From NCBI GenBank assembly GCA_024636105.1, contig JAGXHO010000255.1, positions 1-16,969 of the forward strand: DNA of 16,969 nucleotides, read 5' to 3'. Under the pieces are notes generated by a model. The model ran no database searches. It was given only the letters and a program-made list of their open reading frames with translations, and was not told where the DNA came from. The position numbers were made by a program, and so were the translations under genes. Source of the DNA: Trueperaceae bacterium. GTDB lineage: Bacteria > Deinococcota > Deinococci > Deinococcales > Trueperaceae. Each line of letters opens with the position of its first letter. Position 1 is the first letter of the stretch. Below are positions 1 to 7,486 of this stretch, piece after piece.

Positions 1-456
1 CTCGGGATCCCCTGGGACTACCGCATCAACTCGAACCACGCGCTGTGGCTCGTCATCTTCATCTCCGCGTGGAAGCAGGTGAGCTCCAACTTCCTGTTCT
101 TCCTCGCCGGCCTCCAGTCGATCCCGAAGGGCATCATCGAGGCGGCCGCGATCGACGGTGCGACGCCGGCGCGTCGCTTCTGGACGGTCGTCTTCCCGCT
201 GCTCTCACCGACCACCTTCTTCCTGCTGGTCGTCAACATCATCTACGCCTTCTTCGAGACGTTCGGCGTGATCCACGCGATCACCCAGGGCGGACCCGGG
301 CGCGCGACCACCACCCTGATGTACCGGCTCTACCGCGACGGCTGGGTGAACCTCGACCTCGGCGGCTCGTCGGCGCAGTCGGTGATCCTCATGACCGCGG
401 TCGTCCTCCTGACGGTCATCCAGTTCCGCTACATCGAACGGCGGGTGCACTACTGA
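1..456 (+). CDS. ugpA: Ugp-type ABC transporter permease UgpA (C-terminal part, 5' truncated by window edge)
   Basis: Inner-membrane permease of a binding-protein-dependent ABC importer of the glycerol-3-phosphate/sugar class (MalF-like half). The frame is open from base 1, so only the last 151 residues are present, about half of a usual 290-300 residue UgpA. The cytoplasmic EAA loop that docks the ATPase is clear ([15 protein letters not shown], then LLSP). It is followed by the family signature [22 protein letters not shown] and an end, [11 protein letters not shown], that closely resembles the E. coli UgpA C-terminus as I recall it. The stop overlaps the ugpE start by one base (TGATG), so translation is probably coupled. 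The binding protein (ugpB) and ATPase (ugpC) are not in the window. The family is secure. The substrate, glycerol-3-phosphate versus another polyol or sugar, is inferred from homology only. Confidence 0.93.
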   Translation, partial: LGIPWDYRINSNHALWLVIFISAWKQVSSNFLFFLAGLQSIPKGIIEAAAIDGATPARRFWTVVFPLLSPTTFFLLVVNIIYAFFETFGVIHAITQGGPGRATTTLMYRLYRDGWVNLDLGGSSAQSVILMTAVVLLTVIQFRYIERRVHY

Positions 457-1301
457 TGGCCATCCGGACGCGCACCTGGATCCCGCACCTCGTGCTCCTG
501 ATCGGCGTGGTCGTGTTCATCTTCCCGATCTACCTGGCCTTCGTCGGCTCGACCCACGACGCGGCCACCATCGCCCGCGGCGACCTCCCGCTGACCATCG
601 GTCCGAACCTGATCGAGAACTACACCCAGGCGCTCACCGACAACACCGGCGTGCGGGTGCGCTCGACCCCGGCGCTGGCGATGATGCGCAACAGCCTCTA
701 CATGGCGCTCTTCATCGCCATCGGCAAGATCGCCATCTCGGTGCTGTCGGCCTTCGCCGTCGTGTTCTTCGCCTTCCCGGGGCGGATGTTCTTCTTCTGG
801 ATGATCTTCATCACGCTGATGCTGCCGGTCGAGGTGCGGATGATCCCCACCTACGAGGTCGTCGCGAACTTGGGCATGATGGACACCTTCGCGGGGCTCA
901 CGATCCCGCTGATCGCGTCGGCCACGGCCACGCTGCTCTTCCGGCAGTTCTTCCTGACCGTCCCGGACGAGCTCGTCGACGCCGCCCAGATCGACGGGGC
1001 CGGACCGATGCGCTTCTTCTGGTCGGTGCTGCTCCCGCTGTCGACCAACACGGTCGCCGCCCTGTTCGTCATCCAGTTCGTCTACGGCTGGAACCAGTAC
1101 CTGTGGCCGCTGATCGTCACCACCAGCCGCGGCGCCGAGACGATCGTCATCGGCATCGTGCGCATGATCGGCTCCGGCGAGACCCAGACCGACTGGCACC
1201 TGATCATGGCCGTCGCGATGCTCGCGCTGATCCCGCCGGTGCTGGTGATCGTCCTGATGCAGCGCTGGTTCGTGAAAGGCCTGACCGACTCCGACAAGTG
1301 A
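456..1301 (+). CDS. ugpE: Ugp-type ABC transporter permease UgpE
   Basis: Second inner-membrane permease (MalG-like half) of the same importer, 281 residues, equal to the length I know for E. coli UgpE. The N-terminal membrane segment is followed by a periplasmic stretch and then several hydrophobic helices. Very characteristic blocks are FFWMIFITLMLPVEVR, GLTIPLIASATATLLFRQFF, the EAA loop VDAAQIDGAGPMRFFW, YGWNQYLWPL and the end MQRWFVKGLTDSDK; all read like the enterobacterial protein. The ATG start shares its A with the ugpA stop codon. No clear SD precedes it, which fits translational coupling. An upstream in-frame ORF start at position 45 is inside ugpA and is not used. The next gene, fhs, follows after 26 nt. 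Substrate assignment rests on resemblance only. Confidence 0.95.
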   Translation: MAIRTRTWIPHLVLLIGVVVFIFPIYLAFVGSTHDAATIARGDLPLTIGPNLIENYTQALTDNTGVRVRSTPALAMMRNSLYMALFIAIGKIAISVLSAFAVVFFAFPGRMFFFWMIFITLMLPVEVRMIPTYEVVANLGMMDTFAGLTIPLIASATATLLFRQFFLTVPDELVDAAQIDGAGPMRFFWSVLLPLSTNTVAALFVIQFVYGWNQYLWPLIVTTSRGAETIVIGIVRMIGSGETQTDWHLIMAVAMLALIPPVLVIVLMQRWFVKGLTDSDK

Positions 1302-1316
1302 CCGCCTCGACCCCCC

Positions 1317-1323
1317 GGAGGAG
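1317..1323 (+). promoter_or_regulatory. Shine-Dalgarno sequence of fhs
   Basis: GGAGGAG lies 4 nt before the ATG at 1328. It fixes the fhs start and rejects the long upstream in-frame extension that would begin at 1103 inside ugpE. Having an SD and no TANNNT box suggests that fhs is translated from a message running on from ugpE. Confidence 0.8.
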
Positions 1324-1327
1324 CTCC

Positions 1328-2932
1328 ATGCACACCGACCTACGCCCGATCCTCGACGTGGCCGACGAGCTCGGCCTCGACCGCGCCACCCTCACGACCC
1401 TCGGCCACCACAAGGCGAAGCTCGACCCACCGGCAGCGCCGACCGCCCGCGGCAAGCTCGTGCTGGTCAGCGCCCTGACGCCCACCAAGTCGGGCGAAGG
1501 CAAGACCACGGTCAGCATCGGCCTCGCGATGGGGATGCGCCGGCTCGGCGCCCGGTCGGTGCTGGCCCTGCGGGAACCGTCGCTCGGTCCCGTCTTCGGG
1601 GTCAAGGGAGGCGGCACCGGCGGCGGACGCGCGCAAGTGCAACCGGCCGACGACGTCAACCTCCACTTCACCGGCGACCTGCACGCGATCGGCGCGGCCC
1701 ACAACCTCCTCGCGGCGATGGTCGATGCCGACCTGCACTTCAAGGCGCCGAGCGGCCTCGCACGCGACCGCGTCACCTGGTCGCGGGTGGTCGACATGAA
1801 CGACCGCGCCCTGCGGCGGGTGACCGTGGACGTCGGGGGCCGCGCGGAGCGCAGCACCCGCTTCGACATCACCGCGGCCAGCGAGGTGATGGCGATGCTG
1901 GCGCTCGCGGGCTCGCTGGACGACCTGCGGGTGCGCTTGGCGCGCACCGTGGTCGGCTGGACCGACGACGGCCGGCCCGTCACCGCCGACGACCTCGGCG
2001 CGACCGACGCCATGTTGGTGCTGCTGCGCGAAGCGCTGCGCCCCAACCTGGTCCAGACGTCCGAAGGCGGCCCCGCCCTGGTGCACGCCGGCCCGTTCGC
2101 GAACATCGCGCACGGCTGCTCCAGCGTCCTCGCCACCCGCACCGGTCTGCACCACGCTGACGTGGTCGTCACCGAGGCCGGCTTCGGCTTCGACCTCGGC
2201 GGGGAGAAGTTCCTCCACCTCAAGGCGCCCCAGGCCGGCGTATGGCCCGACGCCGTCGTCCTGGTCGCGACCGTCAAGGCGCTCCGCGCCCATGGCGACG
2301 GCGACCTGGAGGCCGGGCTCCCCCATCTCGAACGGCAGCTCGCGAACGTGCGCGCCTTCGGCCTGCCGCCGGTCGTAGCGATCAACGTCTTCGGCGACGA
2401 CGACCCAGCCGACGTGGCGCGCGTTCGCGCGTACGCGGAGGCCGCGGGCGCCGTGGCGGCTCCGATCACGTCCTTCGCCGACGGCGGGGCCGGCGGCGAG
2501 GCGCTCGCTCAGGTGGTCCTGGACGCCCTCGACGGCAGCGGCGACCCCGCACCGCACGCGCTGTACCCGACGGACGCGCCCTTCGAAGGGAAGCTCGCCG
2601 CGCTGGCGACGACGCTGTACGGTGCCGGCGACGTCGTCTTCACGGAGGCGGCGCGCGCCGAGCTGGACACACTGACCAGCGCCGGCTACGGCCACCTGCC
2701 GCCGTGCGTCGCCAAGACGCCGCTCTCGCTGACCGAGGACCCCAAGGCAGGCGTCTTCCAGGACGGCCACACGCTCACGATCTCGGAGGTGCGGCTCGCG
2801 GCCGGCGCCGGCTTCCTGGTGGCACTGGCCGGGAGCGTCTTCACGATGCCCGGGCTGCCCCGCGACCCCGCCGCCCGCCACGTGCGGATCGAAGCGGACG
2901 GCAGCGTGCACGGCCTCATGCAAGGCGGCTGA
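1328..2932 (+). CDS. fhs: Formate-tetrahydrofolate ligase (10-formyl-THF synthetase)
   Basis: Cytoplasmic enzyme joining formate to tetrahydrofolate at the cost of ATP, giving 10-formyl-THF for purine and fMet-tRNA synthesis or one-carbon assimilation. The protein has 534 residues, slightly shorter than the usual ~555. The nucleotide-binding loop TPTKSGEGKTT is at 51-61 (Lys59). It is followed by LREPSLGPVFGVKGG (Arg82) and NLHFTGDLHAI, all hallmarks of the family. Further on are PNLVQTSEGGPALVHAGPFANIAHGC, GFGFDLGGEKF and the C-terminal block AGAGFLVALAGSVFTMPGLP. The ATG at 1328 is chosen for its GGAGGAG and for the fit to the family N-terminus. It lies 26 nt after ugpE and probably shares its transcript, an unusual pairing. 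mnmH, 61 nt downstream, seems to have its own promoter. Large antisense ORFs here are GC-driven shadows. Confidence 0.97.
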   Translation: MHTDLRPILDVADELGLDRATLTTLGHHKAKLDPPAAPTARGKLVLVSALTPTKSGEGKTTVSIGLAMGMRRLGARSVLALREPSLGPVFGVKGGGTGGGRAQVQPADDVNLHFTGDLHAIGAAHNLLAAMVDADLHFKAPSGLARDRVTWSRVVDMNDRALRRVTVDVGGRAERSTRFDITAASEVMAMLALAGSLDDLRVRLARTVVGWTDDGRPVTADDLGATDAMLVLLREALRPNLVQTSEGGPALVHAGPFANIAHGCSSVLATRTGLHHADVVVTEAGFGFDLGGEKFLHLKAPQAGVWPDAVVLVATVKALRAHGDGDLEAGLPHLERQLANVRAFGLPPVVAINVFGDDDPADVARVRAYAEAAGAVAAPITSFADGGAGGEALAQVVLDALDGSGDPAPHALYPTDAPFEGKLAALATTLYGAGDVVFTEAARAELDTLTSAGYGHLPPCVAKTPLSLTEDPKAGVFQDGHTLTISEVRLAAGAGFLVALAGSVFTMPGLPRDPAARHVRIEADGSVHGLMQGG

Positions 2933-2965
2933 GCGACCGATCGGCGCGCCCCGCGGCACGAGCGC

Positions 2966-2982
2966 ACGCCGCCGCTCGGCGT
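2966..2982 (+). terminator. Possible hairpin after fhs
   Basis: ACGCCG, a 5-nt loop and CGGCGT form a perfect 6-bp stem 33 nt after the fhs stop. No T-run follows, and its last base is the first base of the mnmH -10 box. It could be a weak terminator or chance in GC-rich DNA. Confidence 0.25.
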
Positions 2983-2996
2983 AGCCTTGGATCATG
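2982..2996 (+). promoter_or_regulatory. Leaderless-type -10 box of mnmH
   Basis: TAGCCT (2982-2987) is followed by 6 nt and the ATG at 2994, with no SD. A transcript starting 6-7 nt after the -10 box would begin at or beside the A of ATG. No convincing -35 is seen. Confidence 0.6.
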
Positions 2997-4064
2997 GACG
3001 TGACCCCGGAGGAGCTCTACCGCGAGGGCGGCGCCACCCCCGCGCGCCGCCTCATCGACGTCCGCGCACCGGTCGAGGTCGCGCGCGGCGCGCTCCCGGG
3101 CGCGGTGTCGCTGCCCCTCATGACCGACGAGGAGCGGCACGCGGTCGGGGTGGCGTACGCGGAAGCCGGCCAGGACGCGGCCATGGCGCTCGGCTGGGCC
3201 TTGGCCGGCCCGCACCTGCCCGTACGGACCGCCGCCTGGCGGACCGTGGTCGAGGCCGGTCCCACCGCGGTTGCCTGTTGGCGGGGCGGGCTGCGCAGCC
3301 GCCTGACCCTCGAGCTGATCGATCGACCGGACGTGGCGCGCGCGACCGGCGGGTACAAGGCGATCCGGACGCTCCTCGCGCGCGGTCTCGGCGACCAGCT
3401 GGCCCGCCACGACGTCGTGGTGGTGACCGGCCTGACCGGCACCGGCAAGACCGACTGCTTGGTCGCTCTGGACGGGGCACCGGGCACGACCGTGCTCGAC
3501 CTCGAAGGGCTCGCCCGCCATCGCGGGAGCGCGTTCGGGGCCGAGGACGCCCCGCAGCCGTCCCAGGCCACCTTCGAGAACGCCGTCGGCGCGGCGCTGC
3601 GCCTGGCGCCTGCCGGCCTCGTCGTCCTCGAGGACGAGTCGCGCTGGGTCGGGCGGCGGACGCTGCCCGAGGCGCTCCACGCCGCCATGATGGCCGCGCC
3701 GCGCGTCGTCCTCGAGGCGAGCGATGCGGAGCGCACCGCGCGCCTCTACCAGGGGTACGTGGTCGCACCGACCGCCCGGCACGGCGCGGTCGCAGCGCGC
3801 GAACGGCTGCTCGGCGACCTGGCTCGGGTGCGCAAGCGCTTGGGTGGCGCGCGCCACGACGCCATCCGCGACCGCATCGAGGCCGCCGCCGGCAGCTGGG
3901 ACGACCCGGACGCGCACGCACCCTGGATCACCGCGCTGCTCGTGGACTACTACGACCCGCTCTACCGCAAGGCGCTGGCGCGCGCGCCGCGCACGGTGCT
4001 CGCGCGGGGCGAGGCGGACGCAGTGCGCGCGTTCCTGACGGCGCGTGCGGCCGCGGTAGGCTGA
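2994..4064 (+). CDS. mnmH: tRNA 2-selenouridine synthase (rhodanese + P-loop)
   Basis: Converts 2-thiouridine at wobble position 34 of tRNAs (Lys, Glu, Gln in known cases) to 2-selenouridine, by geranylation and then selenium transfer from selenophosphate (family knowledge from MnmH/SelU/YbbB). The protein has 356 residues, against 364 in E. coli. An N-terminal rhodanese domain spans ~1-130 (LIDVRAPVEVARG, PLMTDEERHAVG) with the catalytic loop ACWRGGLRSR, Cys95. A Walker A motif GLTGTGKT at 146-153 opens the C-terminal domain. It is followed by DLEGLARHRGSAFG and the SQATFEN block typical of the family. The start has no SD but a TANNNT box 6 nt upstream. selD begins 5 nt after the stop and supplies its selenium donor, which strongly supports the assignment. 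Confidence 0.95.
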   Translation: MDVTPEELYREGGATPARRLIDVRAPVEVARGALPGAVSLPLMTDEERHAVGVAYAEAGQDAAMALGWALAGPHLPVRTAAWRTVVEAGPTAVACWRGGLRSRLTLELIDRPDVARATGGYKAIRTLLARGLGDQLARHDVVVVTGLTGTGKTDCLVALDGAPGTTVLDLEGLARHRGSAFGAEDAPQPSQATFENAVGAALRLAPAGLVVLEDESRWVGRRTLPEALHAAMMAAPRVVLEASDAERTARLYQGYVVAPTARHGAVAARERLLGDLARVRKRLGGARHDAIRDRIEAAAGSWDDPDAHAPWITALLVDYYDPLYRKALARAPRTVLARGEADAVRAFLTARAAAVG

Positions 4065-4072
4065 ACCCCATG
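4035..4072 (+). promoter_or_regulatory. Possible internal leaderless promoter of selD
   Basis: TAGGCT (4057-4062) runs into the mnmH stop codon and lies 7 nt before the selD ATG at 4070. CTGACG (4035-4040) sits 16 nt upstream as a fair -35 match. There is no SD. This could fire a separate selD transcript, although simple co-transcription with mnmH is also possible. Confidence 0.5.
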
Positions 4073-5119
4073 GCCGAGGTCCCCACCCCCCTGCGCCTCA
4101 CCCGCACGGTCGCCAAGGGGGGGTGCGCGGCGAAGATCGCCGCCGGCACCCTCACCGACCTGCTGCGCTCGCTCCCGGTGTCCAATCACCCGGACCTGCT
4201 GGTCGGCCGCGACCTGTTCGACGATGCTGCGGTCTGGCGCGTCGCGCCGGACGTCGCGATGATCCAGACGCTCGACTTCTTCACCCCGGTCGTCGACGAC
4301 GCCCGCGACTTCGGCGCGATCGCTGCCGCGAACGCGCTGAGCGACGTGTACGCCATGGGGGGGACGCCGGTCACGGCCCTCACCATCCTCGCCTTCCCGC
4401 TCGGCACCCTCCCCGAGGAGGTGCTCGCGGAGTTGATGGAGGGCGCGATCGAGACGATCGACGCCGCCGGCGCGCACCTGGTGGGCGGCCATTCGATCGA
4501 GGACGACACCCTGAAGCTCGGCTTCTCGGTGACGGGCCTGGGGCACCCGGACGCGCTCTGGCGCAACTCCGGGGCGCGCCCCGGCGACGTCCTGGTGTTG
4601 ACCAAGGCCGTAGGCACGGGCACGCTGGCCGGCGCTCGCAAGAGCGACGAGATCGACGCGGAGGCGATGGCTCCAGCGATCGCCTCGATGCGTCAGATCA
4701 ACCGGCTCGACTTGCCCGCGGACCTCCACGCGGCCGTGCACGCGGCCACCGACGTGACCGGCTTCGGCGTGGCCGGCCACGCGCTGCACGTGGCGCAGGC
4801 ATCGAACGCGACGCTGGAGCTCGAGGCCGCCGCGGTGCCGCTGCTGCCGGGCGCCGCCGCGACGCTCGCGCGCGGGATCCTGACCAAGGCGCACGGCACC
4901 ACGACGCGCTACGTCGACCCGCACGTCGAGGGGCGTGCCGCGCTGAGCGAGGCAGCGTGGTGGTCGCTCGTCGACCCGCAGACGAGCGGAGGGTTGCTCC
5001 TCAGCGTCGACCCCGACGGGGTCGACGCGCTCCTCGCGCACGTCCGGCCCCGCTTCCCGCACGCCGCCGTCGTCGGGCGGGTCGCGCCCCGCGGCGAGCG
5101 CGCGCTGCGCGTGCGCTGA
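4070..5119 (+). CDS. selD: Selenide, water dikinase (selenophosphate synthetase)
   Basis: Makes selenophosphate, the cell's activated selenium, from selenide and ATP. The protein has 349 residues, normal for the family. The N-terminal catalytic motif reads KGGCAAKI, with Cys19 and Lys22 at the spacing of E. coli Cys17/Lys20. The second E. coli cysteine, known to be dispensable, is Ala here, a common variant. PurM-type ATP-binding features follow: QTLDFFTPVVDD, AANALSDVYAMGG with its metal-binding Asp, LVGGHSIED, ATDVTGFGVAGH and VDPQTSGGLLLSV. It is an ordinary Cys form, not a selenoprotein. It sits 5 nt after mnmH and 6 nt before the TRIC-like gene. No selA, selB or selC is in the window, so the visible use of selenium is tRNA modification. 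Confidence 0.97.
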   Translation: MAEVPTPLRLTRTVAKGGCAAKIAAGTLTDLLRSLPVSNHPDLLVGRDLFDDAAVWRVAPDVAMIQTLDFFTPVVDDARDFGAIAAANALSDVYAMGGTPVTALTILAFPLGTLPEEVLAELMEGAIETIDAAGAHLVGGHSIEDDTLKLGFSVTGLGHPDALWRNSGARPGDVLVLTKAVGTGTLAGARKSDEIDAEAMAPAIASMRQINRLDLPADLHAAVHAATDVTGFGVAGHALHVAQASNATLELEAAAVPLLPGAAATLARGILTKAHGTTTRYVDPHVEGRAALSEAAWWSLVDPQTSGGLLLSVDPDGVDALLAHVRPRFPHAAVVGRVAPRGERALRVR

Positions 5120-5125
5120 GCTGCC

Positions 5126-5731
5126 ATGACGCTGCTCGACGTCCTGGTGTGGATCGGGGTCCTGACCTTCGCGGTCACCGGCGCGCTCGTCGCCGTCCGG
5201 CAGCGCTTCGACCTGATCGGCGCCCTCGTGCTCGCGGCGGTGACGGCGATCGGTGGCGGGAGCATCCGCGACGTCGTCGTCGGGTCGCTGCCCCCCGCCT
5301 CGTTCACCAACGAACCGCTGCTGTGGACGGTCGCCATCGCGGCCGTCGCGACCTTCTTCGTCCACCGCCGGCTGCGCCTCGAGAGCGGTTGGCTGTACGC
5401 GCTCGACACGCTCGGCCTGGCGATCTTCGCGGCCCTGGGCGCCGAGCGGGGGCTGTCGTACGGACTGGGCCTGTGGGGATCGGTGTTCGCGGGCGCCGTC
5501 AGCGGGGTCGGCGGCGGGGTGCTGCGCGACGTGCTGACCGGCCAGGTGCCCGGGATCTTCTACCGGGCCGGCGACTTCTACGCCTCGGCCGCCGCCATCG
5601 GTGCGCTCGTCACCTTCGTGCTCTACGCCGTCCAGCCCGACGTCGCCGTGCTCGCCGGCATCGTCGCGACCGCCGGGGTCCGGGTGGGGAGCCGGCTGCT
5701 GAAGCTCCGGCTCCCCGTGCCGCGCCTATGA
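5126..5731 (+). CDS. TRIC/UPF0126-family membrane protein
   Basis: Integral membrane protein of 201 residues with about seven hydrophobic segments and an internal duplication: each half carries a glycine-rich signature followed by Arg-Asp (TAIGGGSIRDVVVG near residues 41-54 and SGVGGGVLRDVLTG near 128-141). This is the prokaryotic TRIC cation-channel/UPF0126 (YicG/YadS-like) pattern, whose studied members form trimeric K+-permeable channels; the role in bacteria is not settled. It begins 6 nt after the selD stop with no SD and no TANNNT box, so it is probably co-transcribed and coupled to selD. Whether that link means a role in selenium handling is unknown. The start gives a normal N-terminus for the family. 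Confidence 0.88.
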   Translation: MTLLDVLVWIGVLTFAVTGALVAVRQRFDLIGALVLAAVTAIGGGSIRDVVVGSLPPASFTNEPLLWTVAIAAVATFFVHRRLRLESGWLYALDTLGLAIFAALGAERGLSYGLGLWGSVFAGAVSGVGGGVLRDVLTGQVPGIFYRAGDFYASAAAIGALVTFVLYAVQPDVAVLAGIVATAGVRVGSRLLKLRLPVPRL

Positions 5732-5746
5732 GGCGCCGCCCGCGCC
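5732..5746 (+). terminator. Weak hairpin after the TRIC gene
   Basis: GGCGC, a 5-nt loop and GCGCC follow the stop codon directly, in the 47-nt gap between convergent genes. There is no T-tract, so it may be chance in GC-rich sequence. Confidence 0.2.
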
Positions 5747-5778
5747 AGGGGTCCTGATCGATCCGCCCAAGCCCTCGG

Positions 5779-6261
5779 TCACTCGATCACGATCACCGCG
5801 TGCATGCCCGCCTGGTAGTGCCCGGGGACGAAGCAACCGATCTCCCAGGTCCCCACCAGCTCGTCGGGCAGCGTGAAGTGAATGGTCACGGACTCACCGG
5901 CCTCGAGCTCCACCTCGACGAAACCGCTCGTGCCGACCTCCCAGTCGTCGCCGACCACGTCGACCGAGATCGCATCGAGCAGGTTCGTCTCGTAGCCGTC
6001 GGGCACGCCGTCCTCGGAGAGGACCGTGCGGCCGATGAGCACCTCGTGCTCCATCATGCCCACGTTCTCGAAGACGACGCTGTAGGGCTGGCCCGCCTGC
6101 AGGACGATCAACGCGTTCTCCTCGCCGCCCGCGACGGTGAAGCTGAACTCGCGCAGTTCGATGACGACCTCGATGCGCTCAGCGCTCTGCGCGAACGCGA
6201 ACGAGCCCACGGCAACGAGCACGAGCGAGAAGAGGACCAGGAAGGGGTAGCGCTTCTGCAT
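5779..6261 (-). CDS. Exported cupredoxin-like blue-copper protein
   Basis: Small secreted protein of 160 residues, likely an electron carrier or copper-binding protein outside the cytoplasmic membrane. A signal peptide is plain: charged MQKR, a hydrophobic core and an AFA|Q cleavage site after residue 24. The mature part is a beta-rich cupredoxin domain. A full type-1 copper ligand set can be read as His72 (MMEHEVLIG), then Cys143, His148 and Met153 in CFVPGHYQAGM. No other domain is present, and the redox partner is not identifiable here. ATG is preceded by GAGGTG with 4-nt spacing. The 190-nt upstream gap suggests its own promoter and a long leader. Plastocyanin/sulfocyanin-like is the closest description; the exact subfamily is open. 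Confidence 0.88.
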   Translation of the reverse strand: MQKRYPFLVLFSLVLVAVGSFAFAQSAERIEVVIELREFSFTVAGGEENALIVLQAGQPYSVVFENVGMMEHEVLIGRTVLSEDGVPDGYETNLLDAISVDVVGDDWEVGTSGFVEVELEAGESVTIHFTLPDELVGTWEIGCFVPGHYQAGMHAVIVIE

Positions 6262-6265
6262 GGAG

Positions 6266-6271
6266 CACCTC
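6266..6271 (-). promoter_or_regulatory. Shine-Dalgarno sequence of the cupredoxin gene
   Basis: GAGGTG on the minus strand, 4 nt before the ATG, supports the chosen start and the complete signal peptide. Confidence 0.7.
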
Positions 6272-6412
6272 GGTGCGCGCTGCGGCGCGGTGGACCGCGT
6301 CGGTCATCGAGGCCGACATCGCCGCCCCGTGCCCCACCATGTTCGACCCGCCATCGACGAGCTGCCCCGCTAGGCGCTGCCTGGAACTGTCTAGGGCACG
6401 AAAGCTTGTGTC

Positions 6413-6442
6413 ACGCTACCGCCCCCGTCTCGGGACCCGCAA
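6413..6442 (-). promoter_or_regulatory. Possible promoter of the cupredoxin gene
   Basis: On the minus strand, TTGCGG (6437-6442) and TAGCGT (6413-6418) are separated by 18 nt. This would give a leader of roughly 145 nt. The -35 match is poor, so this is only a candidate. The rest of the 190-nt gap (6262-6451) holds a CTAG-bounded 25-nt stretch at 6370-6394 and nothing else recognisable. Confidence 0.22.
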
Positions 6443-6449
6443 GCGCGGG
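6436..6449 (-). terminator. Possible hairpin after the alcohol dehydrogenase gene
   Basis: CCCGC, a 4-nt loop and GCGGG form a perfect 5-bp stem just past the adh stop. Outer bases CCCGT (6424-6428) and ACGGG (6454-6458) could pair around it. There is no T-run, and it overlaps the candidate -35 of the cupredoxin gene. Confidence 0.3.
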
Positions 6450-6451
6450 CG

Positions 6452-7486
6452 TCACGGGTGGAGCAGCGTCACCCCGACCGGCGCGAACGACCCCATCGCC
6501 GCGAGCGCCGCACCCGCCTCGGCGAGCGGCCGCCGCACGCCGATCAGCCGGTCGAGCGGAACGCGCCCCGCCGCGACGAAGCGGAAGAGCTCGGGGTAGC
6601 GCCACGCCGGCATGCCGTGACCGCCGACGACCGTGAGCTCGCGGCGCACGACGGCCTGGAGCGGGAACGGGGGGTCGGCGTCCGCCCCCAACAGGAGGCC
6701 GAGCTGCACGTGGCGCCCGCGCCGACGCAGGGTGCCCACCGCCTGAGCGGCGGTCGCGCGGCTGCCGAGCGCGTCGACGCTCACGTCGGCTCCGCCGCCG
6801 AGCGCCTCGTGGACCGCGACCACGGGATCGCCCGAGCGCGCGTCGATCGCCACGTCGGCGCCGAAGCTCCGGGCGAGGGCGAGCTTCTCCGCGGCCACGT
6901 CGACGGCGACGACCCGCGCCCCCGAAGCCACCGCGATGGCGACCGCCGCCAGCCCCACGCCGCCGCATCCGAACACCACGACCGTCTCCCCTGCGCGCAC
7001 CGCCGCCCGGTGCACGAGCCCATGGAAGGCGGTCATGAAGCGGCACCCGAGGCTGGCCGCCTCGTCGAAGCCGAACGACTCCGGCAGCCGCGCGAGGTTG
7101 ACGTCGGCCCACGGCACCACCACGTACTCGGCGAAGCTCCCCCACGCATCGAAACCCGGTTGGTACTCGACGTCGCACAGGTTCTGGGCCCCCTCGCGGC
7201 AAGCGTCGCAGCGCCCGCACCCGCAGCAGAACGGCGAGGTCACCCTCTCACCGCCGGTGAACCCGGTCACGTCGCGGCCCACCGCGCGCACGACGCCGGC
7301 GAACTCGTGGCCGGGCACGTGCGGCCAGCGCACGGTCGGGTCGTGGCCGACCCAGGCGTGCCAGTCGCTGCGGCAGACGCCGGTGGCGCGCACCTCGACC
7401 ACGGCGCCGTGGGGCGGCGGCTCGGGATCCGGGACGACGGTGGGCACGAGCGGTGCGTTCGGGGCGTCGACGAGGATGGCGCGCAT
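6452..7486 (-). CDS. Zinc-dependent medium-chain alcohol dehydrogenase
   Basis: NAD(P)-dependent oxidoreductase of the zinc MDR family, 344 residues. Catalytic-zinc residues are Cys38 (GVCRSDWH), His60-Glu61 (PGHE) and Cys148. Structural-zinc cysteines are Cys90, Cys93, Cys96 and Cys104 in CGCGRCDACREGAQNLC. The Rossmann nucleotide loop GCGGVGLAA is at about 173-181. The opening GVCRSDWHAWVGHDP resembles a group usually annotated only as zinc-dependent alcohol dehydrogenase, so the substrate is not known. The start is set by TAGCAT 6 nt upstream with no SD, so it is probably a separate leaderless transcript rather than part of the aacS operon 158 nt upstream. A link to hydroxybutyrate metabolism is possible from position only. 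Confidence 0.92.
   Translation of the reverse strand: MRAILVDAPNAPLVPTVVPDPEPPPHGAVVEVRATGVCRSDWHAWVGHDPTVRWPHVPGHEFAGVVRAVGRDVTGFTGGERVTSPFCCGCGRCDACREGAQNLCDVEYQPGFDAWGSFAEYVVVPWADVNLARLPESFGFDEAASLGCRFMTAFHGLVHRAAVRAGETVVVFGCGGVGLAAVAIAVASGARVVAVDVAAEKLALARSFGADVAIDARSGDPVVAVHEALGGGADVSVDALGSRATAAQAVGTLRRRGRHVQLGLLLGADADPPFPLQAVVRRELTVVGGHGMPAWRYPELFRFVAAGRVPLDRLIGVRRPLAEAGAALAAMGSFAPVGVTLLHP

Noticed and set aside
1340..2995. Long minus-strand ORF of 551 codons opposite fhs, and a second of 421 codons at 1204-2469
   Set aside because: Arg/Gly/Ala-rich low-complexity translations typical of antisense frames in high-GC DNA; the + strand carries an unmistakable fhs with full family motifs.
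4070..5119. Possibility that SelD is itself a selenoprotein or inactive because it has only one Cys in the GGCAAK motif
   Set aside because: The catalytic Cys19 and Lys22 are present and there is no in-frame TGA; loss of the second Cys is common and tolerated in the family.
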